Source of the DNA: an uncultured Lachnospiraceae bacterium
Lineage (GTDB): Bacteria > Bacillota_A > Clostridia > Lachnospirales > Lachnospiraceae
Assembly (NCBI GenBank): GCA_902767195.1
Contig: CACXGS010000106.1
Location: 1 to 9,777, forward strand
DNA length: 9,777 nt
Reading direction: 5' to 3'
In this document: piece by piece, positions 1 through 6,605 of the stretch
Numbering within the stretch: the first letter of the stretch is position 1
Layout of the letters: each line of letters opens with the position of its first letter
Notes under the pieces: model-generated
Database searches by the model: none
What the model was told of the DNA's origin: nothing
What the model saw: only the letters and a program-made list of their open reading frames with translations
Translations under genes and position numbers: made by a program

Positions 1-2
1 GA

Positions 3-203
3 TCGTCTGAGAGCAGGGTATCGGCAGGTGCAGATTTCGGAAATGGACTGCTTAAGCGCTCGCTCGATCCATTTCTAAAGGGGCTCCGCTCCTAAACTCA
101 CTTCGTTCGAACAACGTCGCGGAGCCCACAATGAATCTTACTCGTTGTAAGCAGTTGCCATTCCCTCAGGACAGCACCTGTCCGATAACTCCGAATCAGA
201 CGA
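3..203. repeat. Large imperfect inverted repeat (MITE-like or structured intergenic element)
   Basis: Two arms of roughly 95 bases are complementary in register. TCGTCTGA (3-10) pairs with TCAGACGA (196-203), TATCGG (19-24) with CCGATA (182-187), CAGGTGC (25-31) with GCACCTG (174-180), ACTGCTTA (47-54) with TAAGCAGT (148-155), and GGGCTCCGC (81-89) with GCGGAGCCC (119-127). The intervening stretches also match partly, for example GGAAATGG against the complement of CCATTCC. The centre (90-118) holds a GTTCGAAC palindrome. I see no gene in it; the short open frames ending at 78 and 99 have no start inside the window. It resembles a non-autonomous mobile or dispersed intergenic repeat. The left end may continue beyond the window, so the boundary is uncertain. 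The arms are seen directly; the mobile nature is inference. Confidence 0.7.
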
Positions 204-261
204 CGACAGCGTTTGATTTTCTGTAACGGATTATAAAAGACGATATTTCCCATAAAGCAAG

Positions 262-299
262 AAAAGGCTGATCACATCAGTGATCAGCCCTTATTTTTT
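262..299. terminator. Bidirectional rho-independent terminator downstream of pgi
   Basis: A perfect 10-bp stem, GGCTGATCAC (266-275) and GTGATCAGCC (280-289), encloses the loop ATCA. On the plus strand it is followed by CTTATTTTTTG. On the minus strand it is followed by TTTTCTTGC, so it can act in both directions. It begins 32 bases past the pgi stop codon and most plausibly ends pgi transcription. It would also insulate pgi from anything entering from the left. Confidence 0.88.
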
Positions 300-321
300 G
301 TACTGTAAATAATGATATATA

Positions 322-1905
322 TTAGATCTCGAAAATATCGCTCAGTGCCTTGAGTGCTCCGTCGGTATCGTGAGCCAGGACTCTCTTAGCCAGGAGCTTG
401 CCCAGCTGTACGCCTTCCTGATCGAAACTGTTCAAGTTCCACAGGAATCCCTGGAACATGATCTTGTTCTCGAAGTGGGAGAGAAGAGCGCCGAGAGATT
501 CCGGTGTCAGCTGGTCGCCGATGATGATGCTGGAAGGACGTCCTCCTTCGAAATGTTTGTTCTTATTGTCATCATCTTTGCCCAGGGCAAATGCGACGAT
601 CTGAGCAACAACATTGGCGCAGAGCTTCTTCTGGCTGGTGCTTCCCTCGATTACTACATCGACGCCGGCCTGGCTTTCCTTGAATCCGATAAACTGCATG
701 GGTACAATATCAGTTCCCTGGTGAAGCAGCTGGTAGAAGGAGTGCTGGCCGTTGGTTCCGGGCTCTCCGAAAATGACCGGACCGGTCACATAATTTACAG
801 GTTCTCCGAAACGGTTCACTGACTTTCCGTTACTCTCCATATCTGCCTGCTGAAGGTGAGCGGGGAAACGGGAGAGTGCCTGAGAATAGGGAAGGATGGC
901 TGTGGACGGATATCCCAGAATATTTCTCTCATATACGCCGATCAGGGCATCCAGCATAGCCGGGTTCTTCAGAGGATCCGTCTCTGTATCTGCTACATCG
1001 TTGGCATGAGCTCCGGCAAGGAAACGCTCGAAAATGTCCGGTCCGAAGGCCAGGGAAAGAACAGCGCCTCCCACTGCAGATGAGGAGGAGTAGCGTCCGC
1101 CAATATAATCATCCATGTAGAATGCGTCCATGTAGGCATCGTTGCCGGCAAGAGGAGATGTCTGGCTGGTAACAGCGATCATGTGATCACCGGGGTTGAG
1201 TCCGGCCTTCTTCAGGGCATCCTCTACAAAGGAGCCGTTGGTCAGAGTCTCAAGGGTGGTTCCTGATTTACTTACCAGGATAAAGAGGGAATGTGCCACA
1301 TCAATGTTCTCCAGAATATTGACAGCGTCATCCGGGTCAACATTGCTGATGAATCTGGCTTCCATTTTCAGGGTATTGTTGGCCCGTGCCCAGTTCTCAA
1401 GAGCCAGATAGATGGCTCTGGGTCCAAGGTCGCTTCCGCCGATACCAATCTGAACGACTGTGGTGAACTTCTCACCGGCTGCATTGGTAATCTCGCCGGC
1501 ATGAACCTTCTCGGCAAAGTCACGGATCTTCTTCTGAACATCGATGTAGAACTGGCCTTTGTTGACGCCATCTACTATAACATCGTCACCAAGCTGACCG
1601 CGGGACAGCTGGTGAAGAACCTTTCTGTTCTCGCCGGTGTTGATGACAGCACCGTTATACAGTTCTTTAAACTTGTCGGAAAGCTGTGCTTCTTTGGCTA
1701 AAGCGGCAAGGAGGCCGAGGACCTCGTCATCTACCTGTTTTGCTGCGTAATTGTAAGCAAGTCCTTCCGCCATGGGAATACAGTATTTTGCAACACGTTC
1801 TGCTCCTGCTTCTCCGGCCAGAGCTTCTTTGACATCAACACGTTTGGTGGAATCTACAAGATTCTGATAAGCTTTTAAAGTGTCGAGGTTGTTCCATTTT
1901 ACCAT
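322..1905 (-). CDS. pgi: Glucose-6-phosphate isomerase
   Basis: This cytoplasmic enzyme interconverts glucose 6-phosphate and fructose 6-phosphate in glycolysis and gluconeogenesis. The product is 527 aa. It has a sugar-phosphate-binding loop IGIGGSDLGPR (153-163), PGI signature 1 around DYIGGRYSSSSAVG (266-279) and signature 2 ending FDQEGVQLGK (494-503). The expected catalytic residues are visible: Glu381 in GEPGTNGQH, His395 in LLHQG and Lys503. The length fits the longer E. coli-like subgroup (about 550 aa) rather than the roughly 450-aa Bacillus type. The start is the ATG at 1903-1905, preceded by AGGAGGG (1915-1921) nine bases upstream. The open frame continues upstream to 2373, but that extension is not PGI-like and runs antisense into the next gene. 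It is monocistronic, with its own promoter and terminator. Confidence 0.97.
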   Translation of the reverse strand: MVKWNNLDTLKAYQNLVDSTKRVDVKEALAGEAGAERVAKYCIPMAEGLAYNYAAKQVDDEVLGLLAALAKEAQLSDKFKELYNGAVINTGENRKVLHQLSRGQLGDDVIVDGVNKGQFYIDVQKKIRDFAEKVHAGEITNAAGEKFTTVVQIGIGGSDLGPRAIYLALENWARANNTLKMEARFISNVDPDDAVNILENIDVAHSLFILVSKSGTTLETLTNGSFVEDALKKAGLNPGDHMIAVTSQTSPLAGNDAYMDAFYMDDYIGGRYSSSSAVGGAVLSLAFGPDIFERFLAGAHANDVADTETDPLKNPAMLDALIGVYERNILGYPSTAILPYSQALSRFPAHLQQADMESNGKSVNRFGEPVNYVTGPVIFGEPGTNGQHSFYQLLHQGTDIVPMQFIGFKESQAGVDVVIEGSTSQKKLCANVVAQIVAFALGKDDDNKNKHFEGGRPSSIIIGDQLTPESLGALLSHFENKIMFQGFLWNLNSFDQEGVQLGKLLAKRVLAHDTDGALKALSDIFEI

Positions 1906-1956
1906 AATAAATAACCCTCCTGTTTGTAACCGAAATGTATGATATTTACTGATTAA

Positions 1957-1985
1957 ATAATAGTATGGACCGGAAATATTTTCAA
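1957..1985 (-). promoter_or_regulatory. Sigma-A-type promoter of pgi
   Basis: Read on the minus strand there is a -35 TTGAAA (1980-1985), a 17-bp spacer and a -10 TATTAT (1957-1962). Transcription would start near 1950, leaving a leader of about 45 nt that contains the AGGAGGG ribosome binding site. No operator is obvious. Confidence 0.75.
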
Positions 1986-2074
1986 GTGCCAGATGAAGAA
2001 TTCGGCATATTTGAAGAGACAATTTTCTTAAGACAGGAGATGGTGCCTCAGATTCCTTCCTCCCAAAAGAACGA

Positions 2075-2103
2075 TTGACAGTATTCTGAAGATGTAAGAA
2101 AAT
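2075..2103 (+). promoter_or_regulatory. Putative promoter of the hydroxyacid dehydrogenase operon
   Basis: A perfect TTGACA (2075-2080) is followed after 17 bases by GAAAAT (2098-2103), which matches the -10 consensus at four of six positions. It lies about 44 bases before the chosen GTG start at 2147. The weak -10 is the main doubt. Confidence 0.5.
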
Positions 2104-2146
2104 AGAGGTGAGAAAACTAATAAATAGTATAGGAGGAGGAAGAAGA

Positions 2147-3085
2147 GTGAAGATCGTAGTTTTGGATGCGGAAACACTCGGTTCTGATATTGATTTTTCC
2201 GGCTTCGAGCAGCTGGGAGAATTTGTTGTGTATCCCCGAAGCACGCCGGAGGAAGCGGCTCTTAGAGTAAGGGATGCGGATATCATTCTGGTTAATAAAG
2301 TGTCCATGAACGAGAGGACCCTGAAAGAAGCAGAGAAAGTGAAACTGATCTGTAATACTGCCACCGGTATCAATAATCTGGATGTGGATTATTTTGAAAA
2401 AAGGGGAATTTCCTGGAGGAATGTTGCAGGTTATTCCACGGAATCAGTGACACAGCATACGTTTGCTATTCTGTTCTATCTCCTGGAGAAGCTCCGCTAT
2501 TACGATGACTATGTAAAGAGCGGGGAGTATATTAAGAGCAGCAGCTTTACCCACCTGGGCCTTCCATTTATGGAGCTGAAAGACAAGACACTGGGAATTA
2601 TCGGTCTGGGCACCATCGGAAGAAGGGTAGCTGAGGTGGCTTCTGCTTTCGGAATGAAGATCATCTATGCCTCTGCCTCCGGAAGGCCGCCCCAGGACGG
2701 ATATGAGCAGGTATCTCTGGAAGAGCTCTATGAGAGATCGGACGTCATATCCGTGCACGCACCCCTTAATCAATATACAGAGAATCTGATTGACCGGGAA
2801 TCTTTTGCCCGGATGAAGAACACCTGCATTTTCCTGAACCTGGGAAGAGGCCCCATCGTGGTGGAGGAAGATCTCAGAGAGGCTTTGGATCAGAATCAGA
2901 TTGCCGCTGCCGGTCTTGATGTTCTCCGACATGAACCCATGCGGGAAGACTGCCCTCTGTGGGGATTTGAGGACAGCAGCAGGCTGCTCATTACACCCCA
3001 TATCGGCTGGGCACCACTGGAGGCACGCCAGCGGCTGATGGATATGGTGCTTGACCAGGTGAAAGAGTTTATCAACTGCGGATAG
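2147..3085 (+). CDS. D-isomer-specific 2-hydroxyacid dehydrogenase (glycerate/hydroxypyruvate reductase-like)
   Basis: This NAD(P)-dependent cytoplasmic oxidoreductase probably interconverts a 2-oxo acid and a D-2-hydroxy acid. The product is 312 aa, normal for the family. The Rossmann nucleotide loop is GLGTIG (153-158). The catalytic triad is visible as Arg234 in NLGRGP, Glu263 in RHEPM and His285 in TPHIGWAP. The stretch TESVTQHTFA (98-107) and the C-terminal LEARQRL are typical of glycerate dehydrogenase/HprA-like members, but the substrate cannot be fixed from sequence. The GTG at 2147 was chosen because AGGAGGAGG (2131-2139) sits just upstream. An in-frame GTG at 2108 would add 13 non-family residues and lacks a comparable site. 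It is the first gene of an apparent operon: its stop is 13 bases before the next start. Confidence 0.92.
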   Translation: MKIVVLDAETLGSDIDFSGFEQLGEFVVYPRSTPEEAALRVRDADIILVNKVSMNERTLKEAEKVKLICNTATGINNLDVDYFEKRGISWRNVAGYSTESVTQHTFAILFYLLEKLRYYDDYVKSGEYIKSSSFTHLGLPFMELKDKTLGIIGLGTIGRRVAEVASAFGMKIIYASASGRPPQDGYEQVSLEELYERSDVISVHAPLNQYTENLIDRESFARMKNTCIFLNLGRGPIVVEEDLREALDQNQIAAAGLDVLRHEPMREDCPLWGFEDSSRLLITPHIGWAPLEARQRLMDMVLDQVKEFINCG

Positions 3086-3098
3086 AAAGGAGGCTATT

Positions 3099-4172
3099 AT
3101 GGAACAGCACGTTCAGGAATTTAAATGTCCCGGCTGCGGCGCCATGCTGGAGTTTGACGCCACAACCCAGAATCTGAAATGTCCCTACTGTGACACGGAG
3201 ATCGCGCTGGATATGGTTCAGATGACCGAGAACGAGACAGAGGAAGGTCTCTGGGAACCGATGAGTGCCGGAGAGTGGAAAGAGGGAGAAACGGAGAACA
3301 TGAGAGTCTACGCCTGCCGTTCCTGCGGAGGCGAGATTATTGCAGACAAGTCTATGGGGGCCACCAACTGTCCTTACTGCGGCAACCAGGTGGTGGTGAA
3401 AGAACAGTTTGAGGGAGATCTCAGACCGGATTTTATCATTCCCTTCAAACATGACCGCAATGCGGCCAAAGAGGCATATCGCAAACATCTTCAGGGAAAA
3501 CAGTTCCTTCCTCCTTTCTTTAAGAGCAACGCCCACATCGACGAGCTCAAGGGAATCTATGTGCCTTTCTGGCTCTATGATGCTGATGTGGAGATGGATG
3601 CCAGCTATACCGGAGAGATGATCCGAACCTACCGGGAAGGAGAATACGACTGCAGAGAGATCAAGAGCTACCGGATGGACCGGAAAGGAGTGATTACCTT
3701 TACTCATGTTCCGGTGGACGGATCTTCCAAGATTAACGATGTCCTTATGGAATCCATAGAACCCTACGATGAATCGGGACTGGTAGAGTTCAAGCCGGCC
3801 TATCTGGCAGGTTATCTGGCAGACCGTTATGATGTTCCCCAGGAGAAATGTATCGAGAGAGCCCAGGAACGGATGCAGAGAAGCTGTGAGTATTCTTTCC
3901 GTTCTACCTGCAATGACTTTTCTTCCGTCAATGTGGATCGCAGTGACATGACGGTATTAAGCTCCAAGTACTGGTATGCCCTGTATCCTGTATGGCTTCT
4001 GAATACCACCTGGAACGGGCAGAAATACACCTTTGCCATGAATGGGCAGACCGGACAGATGATCGGAGACCTGCCCGCCGATTCGGGAGCCTACTGGAAA
4101 TATGTCGGTATACGGGCGCTGATCTTCGGGGTGATCTTATATGCCCTGACATGGATCTTTACATTGATGTAG
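3099..4172 (+). CDS. Double zinc-ribbon membrane-anchored protein, YdjG-like
   Basis: The product is 357 aa. Two CxxC-CxxC zinc ribbons occupy the N-terminus: Cys10/Cys13 with Cys28/Cys31, and Cys73/Cys76 with Cys91/Cys94. An acidic linker (about 43-67) separates them. A conserved-looking soluble domain (about 105-325) follows, with PFWLYDADV and a WY..YPVWL segment. One C-terminal membrane helix (about 333-356) ends the protein. This layout matches proteins often labelled TFIIB-type zinc ribbon or PriA-like, and Bacillus subtilis YdjG, a membrane partner in the PspA-YdjGHI envelope module. The helicase label is unsupported: no helicase motifs are present. AAAGGAGG (3086-3093) lies five bases before the ATG. 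The next gene encodes a YdjH-like TPM protein, which strengthens the comparison. Molecular function is unknown. Confidence 0.82.
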   Translation: MEQHVQEFKCPGCGAMLEFDATTQNLKCPYCDTEIALDMVQMTENETEEGLWEPMSAGEWKEGETENMRVYACRSCGGEIIADKSMGATNCPYCGNQVVVKEQFEGDLRPDFIIPFKHDRNAAKEAYRKHLQGKQFLPPFFKSNAHIDELKGIYVPFWLYDADVEMDASYTGEMIRTYREGEYDCREIKSYRMDRKGVITFTHVPVDGSSKINDVLMESIEPYDESGLVEFKPAYLAGYLADRYDVPQEKCIERAQERMQRSCEYSFRSTCNDFSSVNVDRSDMTVLSSKYWYALYPVWLLNTTWNGQKYTFAMNGQTGQMIGDLPADSGAYWKYVGIRALIFGVILYALTWIFTLM

Positions 4173-4183
4173 GGGGTGAGATG

Positions 4184-5041
4184 ATGAAGAATAGACAGAT
4201 ATTTAAGAAATCATCGGTTCTCCTCCTGCTCTTATGCTTCCTTGGCCTGGCTGGCAGTCTTGTTTGCGGAGATGGATTTGCCGGAGGTATTCCCGTCCGG
4301 GCAGCCGGAGGGGTTTCCTGTATTAATGACCAGGCCGACCTGCTTTCTAACAAAGAAGAAAAAACACTGAATAAGCTGCTGGAAAAGGTCTCGGAGAAGA
4401 GGGACTGCGACATCGTTTTCTACTCTGCGGGAGATCTTGGAGGGAAAGACGCGGTTGCCTATATCGATGACATGATGGATGATAATGATCTGGGAGCTGC
4501 AAGAGAGAATGGGTCTGTGGCACTTCTGATCTTTGTGGACCGTGATGATCCTTCCAACCGTGAAGTCCGGATCAGTACAGATGAAAGAGCCAATCTCTAT
4601 TTTTCTGATGATGATAATGAAGATGTGATCGATGCCATGGTTCCGGCCCTTTCAGACAGCCGCTACGGAGATGCTGTAGGGACATATGCCAGAGAGTGTG
4701 ACAGGGTATTCGGCCAGTCCCTTGACAAAGAAGATAAGAAGAGCAGGGGTGTATCGCCCTTCTGGCTGTTTGGTGATTTTGGAATCGGTGCCCTTCTGGC
4801 CCTGATGATGGGACAGAGGCAGAAGAGTAAGCTGAAGTCCGTCAGAAAGCAGCATGGGGCTGCCCGCTACGAATCCAATCAGGGCATTGATTTCTCCATC
4901 AATGAGAATGTATTTCTGGATGAGAGAACAGAACGCCGGATCATAGAGAGGGATGACAGGGACTCCGAACAGCACCAGCCGGGAACCACACACGTCAGTT
5001 CTTCCGGCAGGAAACACGGCGGAGCCGGCAGAAAGTTCTAA
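4184..5041 (+). CDS. TPM-domain membrane protein, YdjH-like
   Basis: The product is 285 aa. It has a basic N-terminus and hydrophobic stretch SVLLLLLCFLGLAG (11-24), which is a signal peptide or anchor. An extracytoplasmic TPM (TLP18.3/Psb32/MOLO-1) domain spans about 45-180, with the family-like INDQADLLS opening and a central hydrophobic strand VALLIFVD. A second membrane segment lies at about 190-209 (FWLFGDFGIGALLALMMG). A charged cytoplasmic tail ends in SSSGRKHGGAGRKF, a Gly/Ser-rich ending common in TPM proteins. ATG codons at 4181 and 4184 are both in frame. AGGGGGTGA (4171-4179) spaces better to 4184; the 4181 start adds one Met. It begins 11 bases after the preceding stop, so the two are surely co-transcribed. 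It is probably a partner of the zinc-ribbon protein; biochemical role unknown. Confidence 0.82.
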   Translation: MKNRQIFKKSSVLLLLLCFLGLAGSLVCGDGFAGGIPVRAAGGVSCINDQADLLSNKEEKTLNKLLEKVSEKRDCDIVFYSAGDLGGKDAVAYIDDMMDDNDLGAARENGSVALLIFVDRDDPSNREVRISTDERANLYFSDDDNEDVIDAMVPALSDSRYGDAVGTYARECDRVFGQSLDKEDKKSRGVSPFWLFGDFGIGALLALMMGQRQKSKLKSVRKQHGAARYESNQGIDFSINENVFLDERTERRIIERDDRDSEQHQPGTTHVSSSGRKHGGAGRKF

Positions 5042-5303
5042 AGAACTCCTCAAAAACATGATTTGGAAAATACATATCTCAAAATTGTAAAATACCATAC
5101 TATAGTTATAATAATCAGTAATATTGCATAATAAACAAATAGTTACCAGTCAAATTATATAAGTAATCTACAAATAATTTCTTGCATTCCGGTCCTGATT
5201 CGTGTAATGTGGAATTAGTAACAGGTTGTTATTGTTCATGTAATACTGTCGTAATTTACAAGTGGGTTGATTGTAAACATGCGGCAGAGAAAGAGGGACT
5301 ACG
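5042..5303 (+). other. AT-rich intergenic leader before gldA
   Basis: This 262-base stretch has no convincing gene. It is strikingly AT-rich (11 G/C in the 60 bases 5101-5160), unlike its neighbours. No terminator with a T-run follows the TPM gene; only a weak stem AGTTC/GAACT spans its stop codon. Possible regulatory sites are TAACA-ggt-TGTTA (5219-5231), TTTACA/TGTAAA (5255-5260 and 5272-5277), and a near-exact direct repeat TTC[G/A]TGTAAT (5199-5208 and 5235-5244). I could not match it to a known riboswitch. Confidence 0.6.
5085..5112 (+). promoter_or_regulatory. Candidate distal promoter of gldA
   Basis: TTGTAA (5085-5090), a 16-bp spacer and a perfect -10 TATAAT (5107-5112) form the best sigma-A-like match upstream of gldA. 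It would give an unusually long leader of about 185 nt. A weaker pair, TTGCAT (5183-5188) with TAATGT (5206-5211), is closer to the gene. AT-richness raises the chance of false matches. Confidence 0.5.
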
Positions 5304-6401
5304 ATGGCTAGAATTATTATTGCACCGAACAAGTATGTTCAGGGCCCCGGAGTTCTGGGAGATATCGCTGAGTATGCAGTAAAGTTCGGAAAGAAACCTT
5401 TTATTCTTATCAGTGAAGGCGGAAAGAAGCGTTTCGGCAAGCTGATCGAAGACAGCTTTGAGGGCAAGGACTGTGAGCTGATTTTTGAGGCATTCCACGG
5501 AGAATGTTCCCAAAATGAGATCAATCGTCTGAAAGCGATTGTTGAAGGAAAAAGCTGCGACCTGGTAATTGGTGTCGGCGGCGGCAAGATCTTCGATACA
5601 GCCAAGGCAGTAGCATATTACTGTGGTACGCCGGTTATAATTGCTCCGACGATCGCTGCAACAGATGCGCCTTGTTCCGCTCTTTCTGTTGTTTACACAG
5701 ATGATGGAGTATTTGAGGATTATCTGTGGCTTCCGGCCAATCCTAATCTCGTTCTCGTTGATTCACAGGTTGTTGCCAATGCTCCGGCAAGACTTCTTGT
5801 TTCCGGTATGGGTGATGCCCTGGCAACTTATTTTGAGGCAAAGGCATGCCAGACCAGCAATGCTACAAGCTGTGCAGGCGGTACCATTACAACAGCAGCC
5901 ATCACACTGGCAAAGGTATGTTATGACACACTGATTGCCGAGGGTGTTAAGGCTAAGCTGGCTGTAGAGAATAAGGCTGTTACAGAAGCTGTTGAGAAGA
6001 TTATTGAGGCCAATACTCTTCTTTCCGGTATGGGATTTGAGTCCGGCGGACTGGCCGGAGCTCATGCCATCCACAACGGGCTGACTGCCATCAAAGAGTG
6101 CCACCACCTGTATCATGGCGAGAAAGTTGCATTCGGAACACTGACACAGCTTGTTCTGGAGAATGCAGATGAAGATCTTCTGGATGAGGTTGTCGGTTTC
6201 TGCATGGATGTAGGACTGCCCACAACATTTGCAGATCTGGGTATCGAGAATGTAGACAAGGATGCTCTCATGGAGGCGGCTACTCTTGCAGCAGCTCCTA
6301 CTGATACCTGCGGCAACGAGCCGGTTGAGATTACTCCTCAGATTGTGTATGATGCAATGATTGCAGCAGATGCTATCGGAAGATACTACAAAGGTGAATA
6401 A
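5304..6401 (+). CDS. gldA: Glycerol dehydrogenase
   Basis: This Zn-dependent, NAD-linked enzyme oxidises glycerol to dihydroxyacetone (or the reverse) in fermentative glycerol use. It belongs to the iron-containing alcohol dehydrogenase superfamily. The product is 365 aa, the usual length. The NAD pyrophosphate loop is GVGGGK (90-95) followed by DTAKA. The metal ligands expected from the Geobacillus enzyme are visible as Asp171 in MGDALAT, His254 in AGAHAIHNG and His271 in LYHGEKV. Asp121 in ATDAPCS is the conserved active-site region. The ATG at 5304 follows a modest ribosome binding site (AGAGGG, 5292-5297). It appears monocistronic: a long AT-rich leader precedes it and a strong palindrome follows. 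Some family members act on other small diols or hydroxyketones, so the substrate is by family inference. Confidence 0.95.
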   Translation: MARIIIAPNKYVQGPGVLGDIAEYAVKFGKKPFILISEGGKKRFGKLIEDSFEGKDCELIFEAFHGECSQNEINRLKAIVEGKSCDLVIGVGGGKIFDTAKAVAYYCGTPVIIAPTIAATDAPCSALSVVYTDDGVFEDYLWLPANPNLVLVDSQVVANAPARLLVSGMGDALATYFEAKACQTSNATSCAGGTITTAAITLAKVCYDTLIAEGVKAKLAVENKAVTEAVEKIIEANTLLSGMGFESGGLAGAHAIHNGLTAIKECHHLYHGEKVAFGTLTQLVLENADEDLLDEVVGFCMDVGLPTTFADLGIENVDKDALMEAATLAAAPTDTCGNEPVEITPQIVYDAMIAADAIGRYYKGE

Positions 6402-6471
6402 TTATATCAGGGAATGATTCGATCAGTCTGGGATATTCCGGCATTCGCCGGCCCTGAAACGAGATGTTACT

Positions 6472-6507
6472 AAATATGCAGGAACGGATATCCGTTCCTG
6501 CATATTT
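6472..6507. terminator. Perfect 36-bp palindrome, probable terminator after gldA
   Basis: The two 18-base halves (6472-6489 and 6490-6507) are exactly complementary, centred on GATATC, with core GCAGGAACGG. There is no long T-run after it on either strand; the stem itself ends ATATTT on each. It lies 71 bases past the gldA stop. A small hairpin CCGGC-ATTC-GCCGG (6438-6451) precedes it. Transcription stop or 3'-end protection is the likely role; a protein-binding palindrome is the alternative. Confidence 0.6.
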
Positions 6508-6522
6508 GCTGTAAAAAATTAA

Positions 6523-6551
6523 TTGCAAGCTGACCGGTCTTCGGTTATACT
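6523..6551 (+). promoter_or_regulatory. Promoter of the stand-alone GMP synthetase gene
   Basis: TTGCAA (6523-6528), a 17-bp spacer and TATACT (6546-6551) make a good sigma-A-type promoter. The spacer contains the 8-bp palindrome GACCGGTC (6532-6539), a possible operator. Expected transcription starts near 6558, giving a leader of about 48 nt, too short for a purine riboswitch. Confidence 0.7.
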
Positions 6552-6605
6552 AGTAAAGTATTGATTCAGGAAAGATATTTGAGTTGAATGTTAAGGAGGC
6601 AAAAC

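Noticed and set aside
1..321. CRISPR array or tRNA in the left intergenic region
   Set aside because: The repeats are two inverted arms rather than regularly spaced direct repeats, and no cloverleaf with a T-arm consensus could be drawn.
370..822. 150-codon plus-strand frame inside pgi
   Set aside because: It is a shadow of the strongly supported pgi coding frame.
1906..2373. 156-codon upstream extension of the pgi reading frame on the minus strand
   Set aside because: It lacks similarity to PGI, covers the pgi promoter and ribosome binding site, and runs antisense into the dehydrogenase gene. The ATG at 1903-1905 with AGGAGGG is the clear start.
3072..3707. 211-codon antisense frame over the zinc-ribbon gene
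   Set aside because: There is no plausible ribosome binding context or domain, and the sense strand has clear zinc ligands and operon spacing.
3099..4172. PriA-like helicase annotation for the zinc-ribbon protein
   Set aside because: Only the cysteine ribbons resemble PriA. There are no Walker A/B or helicase motifs, and the protein ends in a membrane helix.
3992..4183. Upstream extension of the TPM protein frame into the zinc-ribbon gene
   Set aside because: The extension overlaps coding sequence of the previous gene and lacks a signal peptide. The tandem ATG at 4181/4184 has the ribosome binding site and starts a proper signal sequence.
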